The notes beneath the pieces were generated by a model. That model was not told the origin of the DNA. It saw only the letters and a list, made by a program, of their open reading frames with translations, and searched no databases. Made by a program: the position numbers and the translations under genes. DNA of 64,000 nucleotides from Paenibacillus sp. DMB5 (lineage in GTDB: Bacteria > Bacillota > Bacilli > Paenibacillales > Paenibacillaceae): NCBI RefSeq assembly GCF_001517085.1, contig NZ_LRAC01000024.1, positions 1 through 64,000 on the forward strand, given 5' to 3'. This document shows, piece after piece, positions 8,353 to 17,720 of the stretch (positions within the stretch are counted from its first letter, which is position 1; each line of letters begins with the position of its first letter).

Positions 8353-10953
8353 ATGAGGAAATACCAGCAAAAGCAAATGCTTGACTTAATAACAACACTG
8401 TATGAGGTAACTGATGAGATCAGTAAGCAATTTTCCAAAAAAAACTTCTCTACTGTAGTTAACCTGCTGGGCGATTGTCAGGATGCGGCAGTGTATATAG
8501 GTGAGTTTATAGGGAATTTAGAGATTGAGGACACACGGACGGTTGAGTTGTTAACCGGATACCATACGAGTCTTTATAATATTGCTGTGCAAATTGAGAC
8601 TGTTAATGCAAGCTTCATTAAGCAGCTGAAGAAAGAACTTTGGATGATTGAAAACAGCATTAAAAATGTGCTCAAGCCAAGCAAAATCGAGGTTGTATTT
8701 TTCCCTTACAAGGCGTCCATGTGGGATGCTCTTGAATCAATATGGCTTGCTGCGCAAGCGGATCCCCAGTGTGATGCGTATGTGGTTCCGATTCCGTATT
8801 ATGACAGGCTTCCAGATGGCCGGTTAGGGCAAATACAATATGACGGACATCAATATCCAGACTATGTGCCGATCGTCGATTGGCAAGATTATAATATAGA
8901 GGAACGCCGTCCGGATGTGAGCTTCATTCATAACGGCTACGACGAGTTTAACAGAATTACAGTTGTTCATCCGGATTACTTCAGCAAGAATCTTAAAAAC
9001 CATACGGGACTGCTGTGCTACTCCCCTTATTTTGTGTCGTCTAATAATAACGTGGATGAGCATTTATGTACTGTAGAAGGCGTTGTCCATTCTGACAGAG
9101 TATTTGTTCAATCTAATGAGGTGCGCAGCGGTTACATTCGTGCCATCCAAGCCTTTGAAAAGCAACATAATTGCGCTGGCCGTTTCGGAAATGTGAAGGA
9201 AAAGATTGTAGCATCCGGTTCGCCAAAGTTCGATAAGGTAATAAACTCCAAACCGGACGATTTCAAGCTGCCTGATCAATGGAAAAAGCGGATTGAAAAG
9301 CCTGATGGTTCCTGGAAAAAAGTAGTGCTTTATAATACATCAATAGGTCCTATACTTAATGGGGATGGCAAGTATATAGCGAAGCTCCGGTCTGTATTAG
9401 ACACCTTCCGAAACCGTGATGATGTAGCGCTTTGGTGGCGGCCGCATCCTTTAAGTGTGGCAACTTACGGTTCCATGCGCCCGGTTTTCTTTGATGAATA
9501 TACACAGCTTATTAAGGAGTACCAGTCAGAAGGATATGGAATTTATGATGATACGGCTGATTTGCATAGGGCTTTAAGTATGAGCTCGGCTTTTTATGGA
9601 GATGGCACTTCACTAATGCAGATGTATCAATGTATGCCAAAGCCTGTAATGATTCAAAATAGTGAGATGAAAGAACTCACCCTTTCCATAGGCAGTTTGT
9701 ATGATACAGAGGAATATTTGTGGTTTTTAACGCTGTATTTTAATGGTTTCTTCCGGTTAAACAAGAAGACATGGGATGTAGAGTATATCGGTAGTTTTGA
9801 AAATGAAAAGGTATTTGATTGGAGGGTATATCACACCATCCATCAAAGCGGCAATAAACTTTATTTCTCCCCGCATTCCGCTGCGGCTATAGCAATTTAT
9901 GATTTAACAAGTGAATCCTTTGAATACGTTGAATTGCCATTGCCGAAAGATAAAAAATATAATGACCAGAGTAAGTTTGCGAAAATAATTGAGGCTGAGG
10001 GCTCGCTCTATTTCATCCCTTTACAATATCCCGGCATTGTTAAGCTGAAAATGGATGATAACAGTACAGAAATTATAGACAGCTGGGTAAAGCCCGTCCA
10101 AAACATTTGCGACCCTGAGTTAGGGTATTTCTCTAACGGTGTTTATAATGAGGCAAAGAGCTCGCTGACTTTAGCATTTTCCAATGCAAATGCAGTAATG
10201 GAAATTGATTTGTATAACAACGCTGTAAAATTGAATCCCATAAGCGGTGACAAATGCGGATACTCAGAGATAGTACAAATTGATGGAGTTTACTGGATGG
10301 TAGGCTTGAAAAAGCCCGCTTTAGTCAGCCTTAATCCGGATGATAATACAATGACAAATTATTTAATAGATCTCGAAGGAATCCCGTCAGATGGGTTTGG
10401 GCTATTTCAAAAAATAATATATTCCAACAATTCTCTATATTTAGTGCCTGCAGAACAACGGCGGATGGTTAAATTCAACTTAGAAAACCATTTATTCTCT
10501 TATGTAGATGTGTTTTGTCCAGATATCTTGCAAAGCGATACTCCAGCCGAAAGCATTCGTAATGGTTATTTTTATGTATCTTCAAACGCTGCAGATAAAA
10601 TTTATCTCACTGATGTGCAAAGCAATCAGTTTATCGAATTTGATCCGCAGAGCGGCTCTTTGCGTCAGGAGAGCATCCCGATTAAGGATAACTTAAGCAA
10701 GTTCATGGATTTCCTATCCGCAGGAATAGATCATAAACTCACTAATGCTAATAGCTGTGCACTTTTGGAAGATCCGCATATCTACACGCTTGAAAAATTT
10801 CTTAATATGATTTCTCAGCCTGTTCTGGAGCCTTGGCTCCAACAACGGTTAGACAAGCAGGTCGAATTCCGTCATACAGAAATCTTACATTCTGACGGAA
10901 AAGCGGGAATTGAAATTTATGAGAAATCTAAAAAGGCGGTATTAAACTCATGA
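8353..10953 (+). CDS. CDP-glycerol glycerophosphotransferase-like (GT-B) protein with C-terminal beta-propeller-like domain
   Basis: First gene of the glycopolymer operon, 866 residues. Residues 1-110 are helical. About 110-440 resemble the TagF/CDP-glycerol glycerophosphotransferase fold: KIEVVFFPYKASMWDAL, FSKNLKNHTGLLCYSPY, LWWRPHPLS, and ALSMSSAFYGDGTSLMQMYQ, which corresponds to the family's SDYSS nucleotide-binding region. About 450-830 consist of repeated four-strand units (GNKLYFSPHSAAAIAIYDL, GSLYFIPLQYPGIVKLKM, NSLYLVPAEQRRMVKFNL, GYFYVSSNAADKIYLTD), as in a 6-7-bladed propeller. ATG 8353 has AGGAG about 10 nt upstream. No signal peptide; probably membrane-peripheral. It overlaps the next gene by 4 bp. 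Confidence 0.7.
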   Translation: MRKYQQKQMLDLITTLYEVTDEISKQFSKKNFSTVVNLLGDCQDAAVYIGEFIGNLEIEDTRTVELLTGYHTSLYNIAVQIETVNASFIKQLKKELWMIENSIKNVLKPSKIEVVFFPYKASMWDALESIWLAAQADPQCDAYVVPIPYYDRLPDGRLGQIQYDGHQYPDYVPIVDWQDYNIEERRPDVSFIHNGYDEFNRITVVHPDYFSKNLKNHTGLLCYSPYFVSSNNNVDEHLCTVEGVVHSDRVFVQSNEVRSGYIRAIQAFEKQHNCAGRFGNVKEKIVASGSPKFDKVINSKPDDFKLPDQWKKRIEKPDGSWKKVVLYNTSIGPILNGDGKYIAKLRSVLDTFRNRDDVALWWRPHPLSVATYGSMRPVFFDEYTQLIKEYQSEGYGIYDDTADLHRALSMSSAFYGDGTSLMQMYQCMPKPVMIQNSEMKELTLSIGSLYDTEEYLWFLTLYFNGFFRLNKKTWDVEYIGSFENEKVFDWRVYHTIHQSGNKLYFSPHSAAAIAIYDLTSESFEYVELPLPKDKKYNDQSKFAKIIEAEGSLYFIPLQYPGIVKLKMDDNSTEIIDSWVKPVQNICDPELGYFSNGVYNEAKSSLTLAFSNANAVMEIDLYNNAVKLNPISGDKCGYSEIVQIDGVYWMVGLKKPALVSLNPDDNTMTNYLIDLEGIPSDGFGLFQKIIYSNNSLYLVPAEQRRMVKFNLENHLFSYVDVFCPDILQSDTPAESIRNGYFYVSSNAADKIYLTDVQSNQFIEFDPQSGSLRQESIPIKDNLSKFMDFLSAGIDHKLTNANSCALLEDPHIYTLEKFLNMISQPVLEPWLQQRLDKQVEFRHTEILHSDGKAGIEIYEKSKKAVLNS

Positions 10954-12056
10954 AATATGATTACCTGATTGTCGGCGCAGGGCCCTTTGGTGCTATATTC
11001 GCACATGAAGCCATGAAGTGTAATAAAACTTGCCTAGTGATTGATAAGCGTGATCATATCGGAGGCAATATTTATACGGAACAAGTGGAAGGGATTAATG
11101 TGCACAAATACGGCGCGCATATTTTCCACACCAATGATCAAGAAGTATGGGAGTATGTTAATCGTTTCGCGACATTCAACCGTTATACCAATTCGCCAAT
11201 AGCGAATTATAACGGTGAGATATATAATCTCCCCTTTAATATGAATACCTTCTACCGGTTATGGGGAGTTTCCGATCCGGCAGAAGCAGCAAAGATTATA
11301 GAGAGTCAACGTCTGAAATGTGAAGCTCCGCAGAACCTTGAAGAACAAGCTCTTTCATTAGTGGGGCGAGATATTTACGAAAAACTGATTAAAGGATATA
11401 CAGAAAAACAATGGGGCCGTGACTGCAAGGACCTGCCTGCATTTATTATTAAGCGCTTGCCCGTTCGTTTCACTTGGGATAATAATTATTTTAACGACCA
11501 GTATCAAGGAATTCCTGTCGGAGGATATACGGGGATCGTTGAAAAGCTGCTTGAAGGCAGCGAGGTCAGACTGAATACGGATTATTTTGCACAAAGAGAA
11601 ACCTTTGATAATATTGCCGCAAAGACGGTTTACACTGGGATGCTTGATGAGTTCTATAATTATCAGTTCGGTCCGCTAGAGTACCGTACACTGCGATTTG
11701 ATTCGGAAGTTCTTGATCAGCCTAACTACCAAGGTAACGCTGTAGTAAATTACACGGATAAGGAAACTCCGTTTACCCGAATAATTGAGCATAAGCACTT
11801 TGAGTTTGGCACACAGCCTAAAACTGTAGTAACACGTGAGTATTCAAAAGAGTATGAACACGGAGATGAGCCCTATTATCCGGTCAATGATCAAAAGAAC
11901 AGTGAACGGTATTTAAGCTACAAAGAGCTTGCTGAAAGAGAAGAAAATGTGATCTTTGGCGGCAGACTCGCTGAATACAAATATTATGACATGTGGCAAA
12001 TTGTCAGAAACTCGCTGGACGCAGTAAGGAAAGAACTGAAGGGAACTCAAGGATAA
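10950..12056 (+). CDS. glf: UDP-galactopyranose mutase
   Basis: FAD-dependent mutase interconverting UDP-galactopyranose and UDP-galactofuranose in the cytosol. It supplies Galf for a surface polymer. The 368 residues match the family length. The dinucleotide-binding motif is VGAGPFGAIFAHEA, followed by the diagnostic IGGNIYTEQVEGINVHKYGAHIFHTN, the substrate region GYTEKQWGRDCKDLPAFIIKRLPVR, and the C-terminal FAD contact GRLAEYKYYDMWQIVRNSL. The ATG overlaps the preceding stop (ATGA), showing translational coupling. Its presence predicts a galactofuranose-containing glycopolymer. Confidence 0.97.
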   Translation: MKYDYLIVGAGPFGAIFAHEAMKCNKTCLVIDKRDHIGGNIYTEQVEGINVHKYGAHIFHTNDQEVWEYVNRFATFNRYTNSPIANYNGEIYNLPFNMNTFYRLWGVSDPAEAAKIIESQRLKCEAPQNLEEQALSLVGRDIYEKLIKGYTEKQWGRDCKDLPAFIIKRLPVRFTWDNNYFNDQYQGIPVGGYTGIVEKLLEGSEVRLNTDYFAQRETFDNIAAKTVYTGMLDEFYNYQFGPLEYRTLRFDSEVLDQPNYQGNAVVNYTDKETPFTRIIEHKHFEFGTQPKTVVTREYSKEYEHGDEPYYPVNDQKNSERYLSYKELAEREENVIFGGRLAEYKYYDMWQIVRNSLDAVRKELKGTQG

Positions 12057-12089
12057 ATCGTTGTCAAATGCAATTGGGGAGGGGAGCAC

Positions 12090-13400
12090 TTGAAGCAATC
12101 ATTAACAGGGCTAGCAGGGTTGAAAATACGCGCAGGTGATGGCTTGCAGGAGCCGGGACATCCAGAAATGCTGAGTACCCCTCTTTTTTATCTGGCCCAG
12201 CCTGGCGACAGACTGCAGCTCATTGATCCGGAGTATAAGTTCAACGTTGCTACCTATGAGGCGGAGGTACAAGATCGCTGGATTTACACCTATGACTATG
12301 CCCCCGATGAGAGTTGGACGGTTTACCGGCAGGATTTAAGCGGCAACAGCTACAGGCAAGATGATTATATTTTTTCAGAGCGCGTTTACTTTCGGGTATG
12401 CCTAAGGAAAATGAATGGAACGGATTTTAATGGTTTTGAAGATGTTAATCATATTCTTTCTTTTGAAAAGAATACAACACCCCTAACGCAAATGAAGCCA
12501 TGGATCAGAAATGAAGTGGAGCGGGTCTCGAAGCGTGTCATGGATCTACGGGAAAAGGATGAGCTCTGTTTTGCACTGTTAACCGACACACATTATACAG
12601 TAAACGGGACCTGGGATGACACTTCTGCCTCCATCCAGCAGCTTCACAAAGAAATAGGCTTTGATGGGATTATTCACCTTGGGGATTTCACGGATGGTAT
12701 GACCACACGTGAGGTGAGCCGCTACTATGTAGAACAGGTACTGGGTGACTTGAAAAAGTGTGAAGTACCTGTATGGACGGTTCTGGGCAATCATGATACC
12801 AACTATTTCAAGAACAATCCGGACCGGTTTTCCTTACAAGAACAGTGCGAGCTTTATCTAGGCAGAGATGAGCCCCGGTATTCCATCGATTTTGCTGCAA
12901 ACAGATTGCGTTTTATATTTCTGGATTCCTTTGACCCGGAAGAGACATTGCGTTATGGATACAACACAGCGTGCATTCAGTGGCTAAAGGAACAGCTTGA
13001 AGGCACGCCTGATGACTGGCGGGTTATGATTTTTTCCCATCTTACTCCTGTTAGCCGCTTACAGTATTGGGCAAAGGAAATGCGTGGAGAACACGAGCTA
13101 ATGGAGCTGCTCAGCAACCACGCTGCAAAAATTCTTACTTTTATAAATGGTCATAACCATGGAGATTACTTGGACAATGAGGAAGGCTTTCCTATTATAT
13201 CTCTAGTAAATTCAAAGTGCGAAGCATTCACAGAGTATAAGCCGGAAGGCTTTATTACCCCTGACCGGAAGCTTGGCGAACCCTCGCAGGAAGCATTCGA
13301 TATTATGCTCGTTAACACCAGGAAAAAACAGCTACGCTATGTGAGATTTGGCGCCGGTAAAGATAAAATTGTTACAGATGGAAGGGCGGAGTGGCTGTAA
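12090..13400 (+). CDS. calcineurin-like metallophosphoesterase
   Basis: Binuclear-metal phosphoesterase, 436 residues. The first ~140 residues are an extra N-terminal domain of unknown role. The catalytic domain then shows the ordered motifs LTDTHYT, HLGDFTDG, VLGNHDTN, FSHLTP and GHNHGD, which bind two metal ions. TTG start at 12090 is preceded by a strong GGAGGGGAG. The next gene encodes a glycerophosphodiesterase whose ATG overlaps this stop. The pair suggests cleavage or recycling of phosphodiester-linked glycerol or choline units of the same polymer. No signal peptide is apparent, so action on cytosolic precursors is more likely than on the finished wall polymer. Confidence 0.85.
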   Translation: MKQSLTGLAGLKIRAGDGLQEPGHPEMLSTPLFYLAQPGDRLQLIDPEYKFNVATYEAEVQDRWIYTYDYAPDESWTVYRQDLSGNSYRQDDYIFSERVYFRVCLRKMNGTDFNGFEDVNHILSFEKNTTPLTQMKPWIRNEVERVSKRVMDLREKDELCFALLTDTHYTVNGTWDDTSASIQQLHKEIGFDGIIHLGDFTDGMTTREVSRYYVEQVLGDLKKCEVPVWTVLGNHDTNYFKNNPDRFSLQEQCELYLGRDEPRYSIDFAANRLRFIFLDSFDPEETLRYGYNTACIQWLKEQLEGTPDDWRVMIFSHLTPVSRLQYWAKEMRGEHELMELLSNHAAKILTFINGHNHGDYLDNEEGFPIISLVNSKCEAFTEYKPEGFITPDRKLGEPSQEAFDIMLVNTRKKQLRYVRFGAGKDKIVTDGRAEWL

Positions 13401-14128
13401 TGAAAATATGGGGCCATCGCGGAGCCTATTCTTCCGCGCCGGAAAATACGCTCGTTGGTTTTCAAATGGCTGCGCAAATGGGCGCTGACGGAGTGGAGCT
13501 TGATATTCAGCTTACCAAGGACAATGAAATTGTCGTCATCCACGATGAAACGGTTGACCGGACGAGCAATGGCCAGGGGTGGGTAAAAGACTTTACCCTA
13601 TCTGAAATAAAGAAGCTCAACTTCAATAAAAGCGGCCGCACTGAGCCGCTCTTTATGGAAGTGCCGACGCTGGCAGAAGTATTGAATTTATTGAACCCGA
13701 CAGGACTGACTATCAATATAGAGCTAAAAACTGGTATCTTCTATTATGACGGAATTGAATCTGCGGCGTTAAAACTAGTTGAAAAGTATGGTATGTGCGA
13801 CAGGGTTATTTGGTCTTCATTTAACCACTATTCTATTCAGAAAATAAAGCTGCTTGAGCCGTCATCCAAAACTGCGCTGCTATGCGGCGGCGGAGTATGG
13901 GTCACTGGGGAGCAATGTGAAAAGGTTGGAGCCGAAGCGCTGCATCCCGGCATTCATATGCTGCACTATCCAGCGCTTGCGGAAGATTGCCGCAAACGGG
14001 GCATATTGATACGCCCGTGGACAGTTACTAGCGAGGAAGATCTTAACCTTGCAAGAGATCTCGGTGTAGACGCAGTTATGGTAAACAGAATTGACTGGGC
14101 GAAGGGTGCTTTGTCACATGGGAATTGA
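13400..14128 (+). CDS. glycerophosphodiester phosphodiesterase (GDPD)
   Basis: Phosphodiesterase releasing glycerol-3-phosphate from glycerophosphodiesters, 242 residues, the normal size for cytosolic GDPD/UgpQ. It has the TIM-barrel signature HRGAYSSAPENTLVGF, metal ligands in GVELDIQLTKDNEIVVIHDETVDRT, NIELKT, and the ending RPWTVTSEEDLNLARDLGVDAVMVN. ATG 13400 overlaps the previous stop (TAATG); three codons upstream a GTG is also possible. Glycerol-3-phosphate produced here could feed the cytidylyltransferases encoded downstream (inference). Confidence 0.93.
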   Translation: MKIWGHRGAYSSAPENTLVGFQMAAQMGADGVELDIQLTKDNEIVVIHDETVDRTSNGQGWVKDFTLSEIKKLNFNKSGRTEPLFMEVPTLAEVLNLLNPTGLTINIELKTGIFYYDGIESAALKLVEKYGMCDRVIWSSFNHYSIQKIKLLEPSSKTALLCGGGVWVTGEQCEKVGAEALHPGIHMLHYPALAEDCRKRGILIRPWTVTSEEDLNLARDLGVDAVMVNRIDWAKGALSHGN

Positions 14129-14966
14129 AATGCAATCAGACAATATGAAAAAAGGTCCGCTTTCTCCGGAGGATTTAAGAGCTGTTCAGCTTATACAGGT
14201 TGAAATGCTGGCGGAGGTGGATCGGATCTGCCGCTTACATCATATCAATTATGCTATGATCGGCGGGACCATGCTTGGTGCAATCCGCCATAAAGGCTAC
14301 ATACCGTGGGACGATGATGCGGATATTGGTCTGCTTCGGGCAGAATACGAGAAGTTCCGCAAGGTATGTGAAACAGATCTGGACCCGGACCGGTTTTACT
14401 TCCAGGATATGAGGGCTACTCCCGGTTATCGCTGGGGATACGGGAAGATTAGAAGGAAGAATACCTACTTTCTTAGGGAAGGACAGGCTCATATGCCGTA
14501 TGAGTCCGGGATATTTATCGATATATTTCCCTTTGACAGTGTGCCTGACGGGAAATGGGCTGAGAAGCTGCATAATCTTCACTGTACTATAATCCGGAAA
14601 ATTTTATGGTCAGAAGTAGGCAAGAAGACGGATAAGAACCCGATGCTGCGTGGCATCTTTTCACTGCTTAGCCTGATACCGCTTGAAATGGTTTCGAATC
14701 ATTTGCAGCGGTTTACCGAGAGGTTCAATCGTAAAGAGGGAGAGCGTGTAAGGACAATCACATTCCCTGCTCCTGATAAATACAGCGAAGGAAAACGGGA
14801 ATGGTTTGAGCAGACTGCTGAATATCCTTTTGAACATCTGAATTTATTGGGGCATTATGATTATAACGCCTACCTTACACATAAGTTTGGTGATTATATG
14901 ATACTCCCGCCTGAAGGTAAACGGAAATCGCATCCTGTTGCTTATTATAAGCTATTGGACGAATAG
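14118..14966 (+). CDS. LicD-family phosphotransferase
   Basis: LicD proteins transfer phosphocholine or related phospho-alcohols from a CDP-linked donor onto surface glycans. The 282-residue protein shows the family core INYAMIGGTMLGAIRHKGYIPWDDDADIGLLRAEYEKF (a nucleotidyltransferase-like G-G/S and DxD arrangement) and IFIDIFPFDSVPD. ATG 14118 is inside the GDPD gene (11-bp overlap). Together with a second LicD gene downstream and two cytidylyltransferases, this predicts decoration of the polymer with phosphocholine, phosphoglycerol or similar. Confidence 0.92.
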   Translation: MGIEMQSDNMKKGPLSPEDLRAVQLIQVEMLAEVDRICRLHHINYAMIGGTMLGAIRHKGYIPWDDDADIGLLRAEYEKFRKVCETDLDPDRFYFQDMRATPGYRWGYGKIRRKNTYFLREGQAHMPYESGIFIDIFPFDSVPDGKWAEKLHNLHCTIIRKILWSEVGKKTDKNPMLRGIFSLLSLIPLEMVSNHLQRFTERFNRKEGERVRTITFPAPDKYSEGKREWFEQTAEYPFEHLNLLGHYDYNAYLTHKFGDYMILPPEGKRKSHPVAYYKLLDE

Positions 14967-15001
14967 TCAGTATTCACAAAATAAGCAAAGGGGCGTTTTC
15001 A

Positions 15002-16570
15002 ATGCTAAATGATACTTTAAAACAATACTATGAAAACTCCCCGTGGAAAGATGCGGTTTTCAGCTGGTATCCCTTTGAAAACGGGGTGGCCTATGAAAGG
15101 GTCATGGACCCCAAAGACCTCTCTATTGAAACTTTGGCGGCTTACAAAGACAAGCTGGGTGCTCACGGCCGTTTGCTCTTAGTGTATGAGAATCCCTTCG
15201 CATTGCGATATTGGGCGGGAGAACGGGCCTCGAATCATGCTTTGCCCTATGATACACTCTTTGGCCGCGGAGAGCGCCCTCTCCCCAGTAAAGCTGAATT
15301 GCAAACCCGATTAAGGCTTGCGGGCTTTGAAGGGCAAAAGTGGTTTTACCCGCTTACAGATCATTACTTTACCCGGGAAGTATACTCGGAAAACTACCTT
15401 CCTGACGAATTTTTGAACCAGCGTTTTATTCCATATATAAGAGACGATGTATCTCTGCAATTCGACGAACGGTTCCTATACCGTGAGGTTATCCGCGGCG
15501 GAGCCTTTGAGTTTATGTGCGGTGCCTATTTCGTGGAGGCTCGGGTGTGTCAGAATGATCCGCCTTGCATCGTGGATTATGCTGCAGTCACAGCTTATCG
15601 TGAGCCCGCCAAGCGCTTTGCCACAACAGTCCGCGGTGACGGTACGGTGCATAAAACGCCTCTTCATCCCGACGGGAAGGCAGGTTTGCTGAGAACCTTG
15701 AGGAACCATAAGGAGCTTGCCGGCTTGGGCGTAAATGTCATTACTATGAAAATGGAAGGCAATTCGTTGGTTATGCCGCGGCTGAATTTCCCAACGCTGT
15801 GGGACTACTGGGCCGAGAAGCTTTCGGATGGAACCTTTGATGTAAACGAGATGGTTTCCCAGTTTGACCGTATCCGGGAAGCTATCATGAGGGCTGCAAA
15901 GAGCGGTAAATGCTTTTGGGAGCTTGTTCCCGCGAATTGTTTTTACGATAAAGAGAACGATGAGCTTATCTTTATAGATCAGGAATATTATTGGGAAGAT
16001 GCCTCGCCTGATATTGCCCTTACCAGGGCTTTGTGGGCGCTTCTATATTCACCGGCTTTCGGTATGGACTCCCGCAGAGATGCCTGGCTTGAGCTGCTTA
16101 AAGCACGCTATGGCCTTTCGGAGCAGTTTGATGTTTTATCAAAACAGGCTGATCTCCAAACACGAACCGAAGTATTCGGTGACATGACGCTACCGCTGGA
16201 GCTGGAAACGGAGCGGTCAATGGAGAATATTTCGAGGCGGCCGCCGGAAATTGCGTATCGTTATTATAGGCTTCTCCCTGCAGCCAAAAAACTGCGTGAG
16301 CTGGGATTTGACCGCCCGGCAATTTACGGATTTGGATTGCGCGGAAAGACATTGTTTCAAGTTTTTAACGATAGCGGAATCGACGTAACAGCTGTGATTG
16401 ATAAAAATCTTCAAAATAATGGAAGTCTTGAAGGTTTACTATTGGGCAGCAGCTGTGACGTTTTAATTGTAAGCAACCTTGAAGGCGAAGACATCAAAAA
16501 AGACCTAAGCGGGAGAGTAAATGTACCTATATATACCTTGGGAGAATTAATTAATGAACAAGCTAAGTGA
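15002..16570 (+). CDS. methyltransferase-like/kinase-like protein of the LicD cluster, with C-terminal Rossmann module
   Basis: 522-residue protein without a simple name. Residues ~45-130 (GRLLLVYENPFALRYWAGER, then LRLAGFEGQKWFYPLTDHY) resemble the C-terminal half of SAM-dependent methyltransferases encoded beside LicD genes, but the N-terminal SAM-binding motif is absent. The middle part (FWELVPANCFYDKENDEL, FIDQEYYWEDASPDIALTRAL) resembles a protein-kinase/APH-like C-lobe in which D-x-E/D could bind metal. Residues ~440-520 form a Rossmann-like module (IYGFGLRGKTLFQVF, AVIDKNLQ). It overlaps the next LicD gene by 17 bp. Function is inferred only as modification of the glycopolymer or its donor. 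Confidence 0.55.
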   Translation: MLNDTLKQYYENSPWKDAVFSWYPFENGVAYERVMDPKDLSIETLAAYKDKLGAHGRLLLVYENPFALRYWAGERASNHALPYDTLFGRGERPLPSKAELQTRLRLAGFEGQKWFYPLTDHYFTREVYSENYLPDEFLNQRFIPYIRDDVSLQFDERFLYREVIRGGAFEFMCGAYFVEARVCQNDPPCIVDYAAVTAYREPAKRFATTVRGDGTVHKTPLHPDGKAGLLRTLRNHKELAGLGVNVITMKMEGNSLVMPRLNFPTLWDYWAEKLSDGTFDVNEMVSQFDRIREAIMRAAKSGKCFWELVPANCFYDKENDELIFIDQEYYWEDASPDIALTRALWALLYSPAFGMDSRRDAWLELLKARYGLSEQFDVLSKQADLQTRTEVFGDMTLPLELETERSMENISRRPPEIAYRYYRLLPAAKKLRELGFDRPAIYGFGLRGKTLFQVFNDSGIDVTAVIDKNLQNNGSLEGLLLGSSCDVLIVSNLEGEDIKKDLSGRVNVPIYTLGELINEQAK

Positions 16571-17720
16571 GTTGCAGGCCGTCGAGCTTGATATTCTAAA
16601 AGAATTTGCCAGAGTCGCCAAGCGTGAAGAGCTGAACTGGTTCGTGATGTTTGGAACTCTGCTCGGCGCGGTACGCCATAAAGGGTTCATCCCTTGGGAT
16701 GACGATATTGATATTGCTTTGCCGCGTAAGGAATATGATCGTCTCAGGCTTTCGCAGCACTGGTTTAACGAACCCTATTTCCTGCAGACACCACAAAATG
16801 ATCCTGCCGCTGCTCCACGATTTATGAGGCTGCGGCGAAGTGACACAGCTGTTCTCTCTAATTTTCCTAACGGGCACACTAAGGGCGGCCACATGGGGGC
16901 TTATATCGACATTCTTCCTCTTGACGATATGCCGGGCAGCGATGCTGCCAGATGTGTTCAGGAAACAGCATGGAAGATGCATTTACAAATGTATGCATCG
17001 GCTGCCCTTGATGAATGCGAGGGGGCTGAAATTCCTGAAGGTAAAGAAGAATTTTGCTACGGTGCCGGGGGCATATCCGGACAATATGATTATCTTGCTA
17101 GACGGTATGATCGCTTCTGTTCTAAGTACTCTAACCAATTATATTACTCTATCCCGGTCCTGATGGGTGAGCGTGGTAGGAGGGTATATGACAAGGAATG
17201 GTTTGCGGAAAGTGTGGAAATGGACTTTGAGGATATGAAAGTTCCAGTACCTGCAGCCTTCAAGGAAACGTTAATTGCAGCTTATCCTGGCGGACTATAC
17301 GAGCCGGATGTGAAAGATCGCAGACCAAAGCATAGGGAACATAGCATTGTAGATTTAGGCCGGTCATATAAAGAGTATGTCAGCCGGTACACAGACATGC
17401 TAAGTGATATTGAAGATAAAAAGGTATACATTTTTGGTGCAGGCGATAGTCTGAGAATTTGGATGGAGCGTTATAGCCAAGGATTGAATGTCGTTTGCGC
17501 TTTTGATAATCGTAAAGCAGCATGGGGGAGTTTGGCATATGGTGTTCCCGTGCGGCCTCCTTCCGAATTGCCTGCTCTAATGGATGATAACTCACGGCTC
17601 ATTATCGCAAGTATTTATCATAAAGAGATAGCCAAACAGCTTGAGGATATGAATATATTCGAGCACTACTTTTTTATTGACGGCTTAAAATATACGAGGT
17701 GTTTAAACAATGCAAAGTAA
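16554..17720 (+). CDS. LicD-family phosphotransferase with C-terminal Rossmann module
   Basis: 388 residues. The N-terminal ~270 residues are a second LicD domain (MFGTLLGAVRHKGFIPWDDDIDIALPRKEYDRL, then MGAYIDILPLDDMPG). The last ~90 residues (KKVYIFGAGDSLRIWMERY, CAFDNRK, LIIASIYHKEIAKQLEDM) form the small nucleotide-binding-like module seen in many proteins of this operon. The two LicD proteins differ in sequence and length, so they probably act on different acceptor positions or donors. ATG 16554 has GGGAG 9 nt upstream, inside the preceding gene. Confidence 0.9.
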   Translation: MNKLSELQAVELDILKEFARVAKREELNWFVMFGTLLGAVRHKGFIPWDDDIDIALPRKEYDRLRLSQHWFNEPYFLQTPQNDPAAAPRFMRLRRSDTAVLSNFPNGHTKGGHMGAYIDILPLDDMPGSDAARCVQETAWKMHLQMYASAALDECEGAEIPEGKEEFCYGAGGISGQYDYLARRYDRFCSKYSNQLYYSIPVLMGERGRRVYDKEWFAESVEMDFEDMKVPVPAAFKETLIAAYPGGLYEPDVKDRRPKHREHSIVDLGRSYKEYVSRYTDMLSDIEDKKVYIFGAGDSLRIWMERYSQGLNVVCAFDNRKAAWGSLAYGVPVRPPSELPALMDDNSRLIIASIYHKEIAKQLEDMNIFEHYFFIDGLKYTRCLNNAK

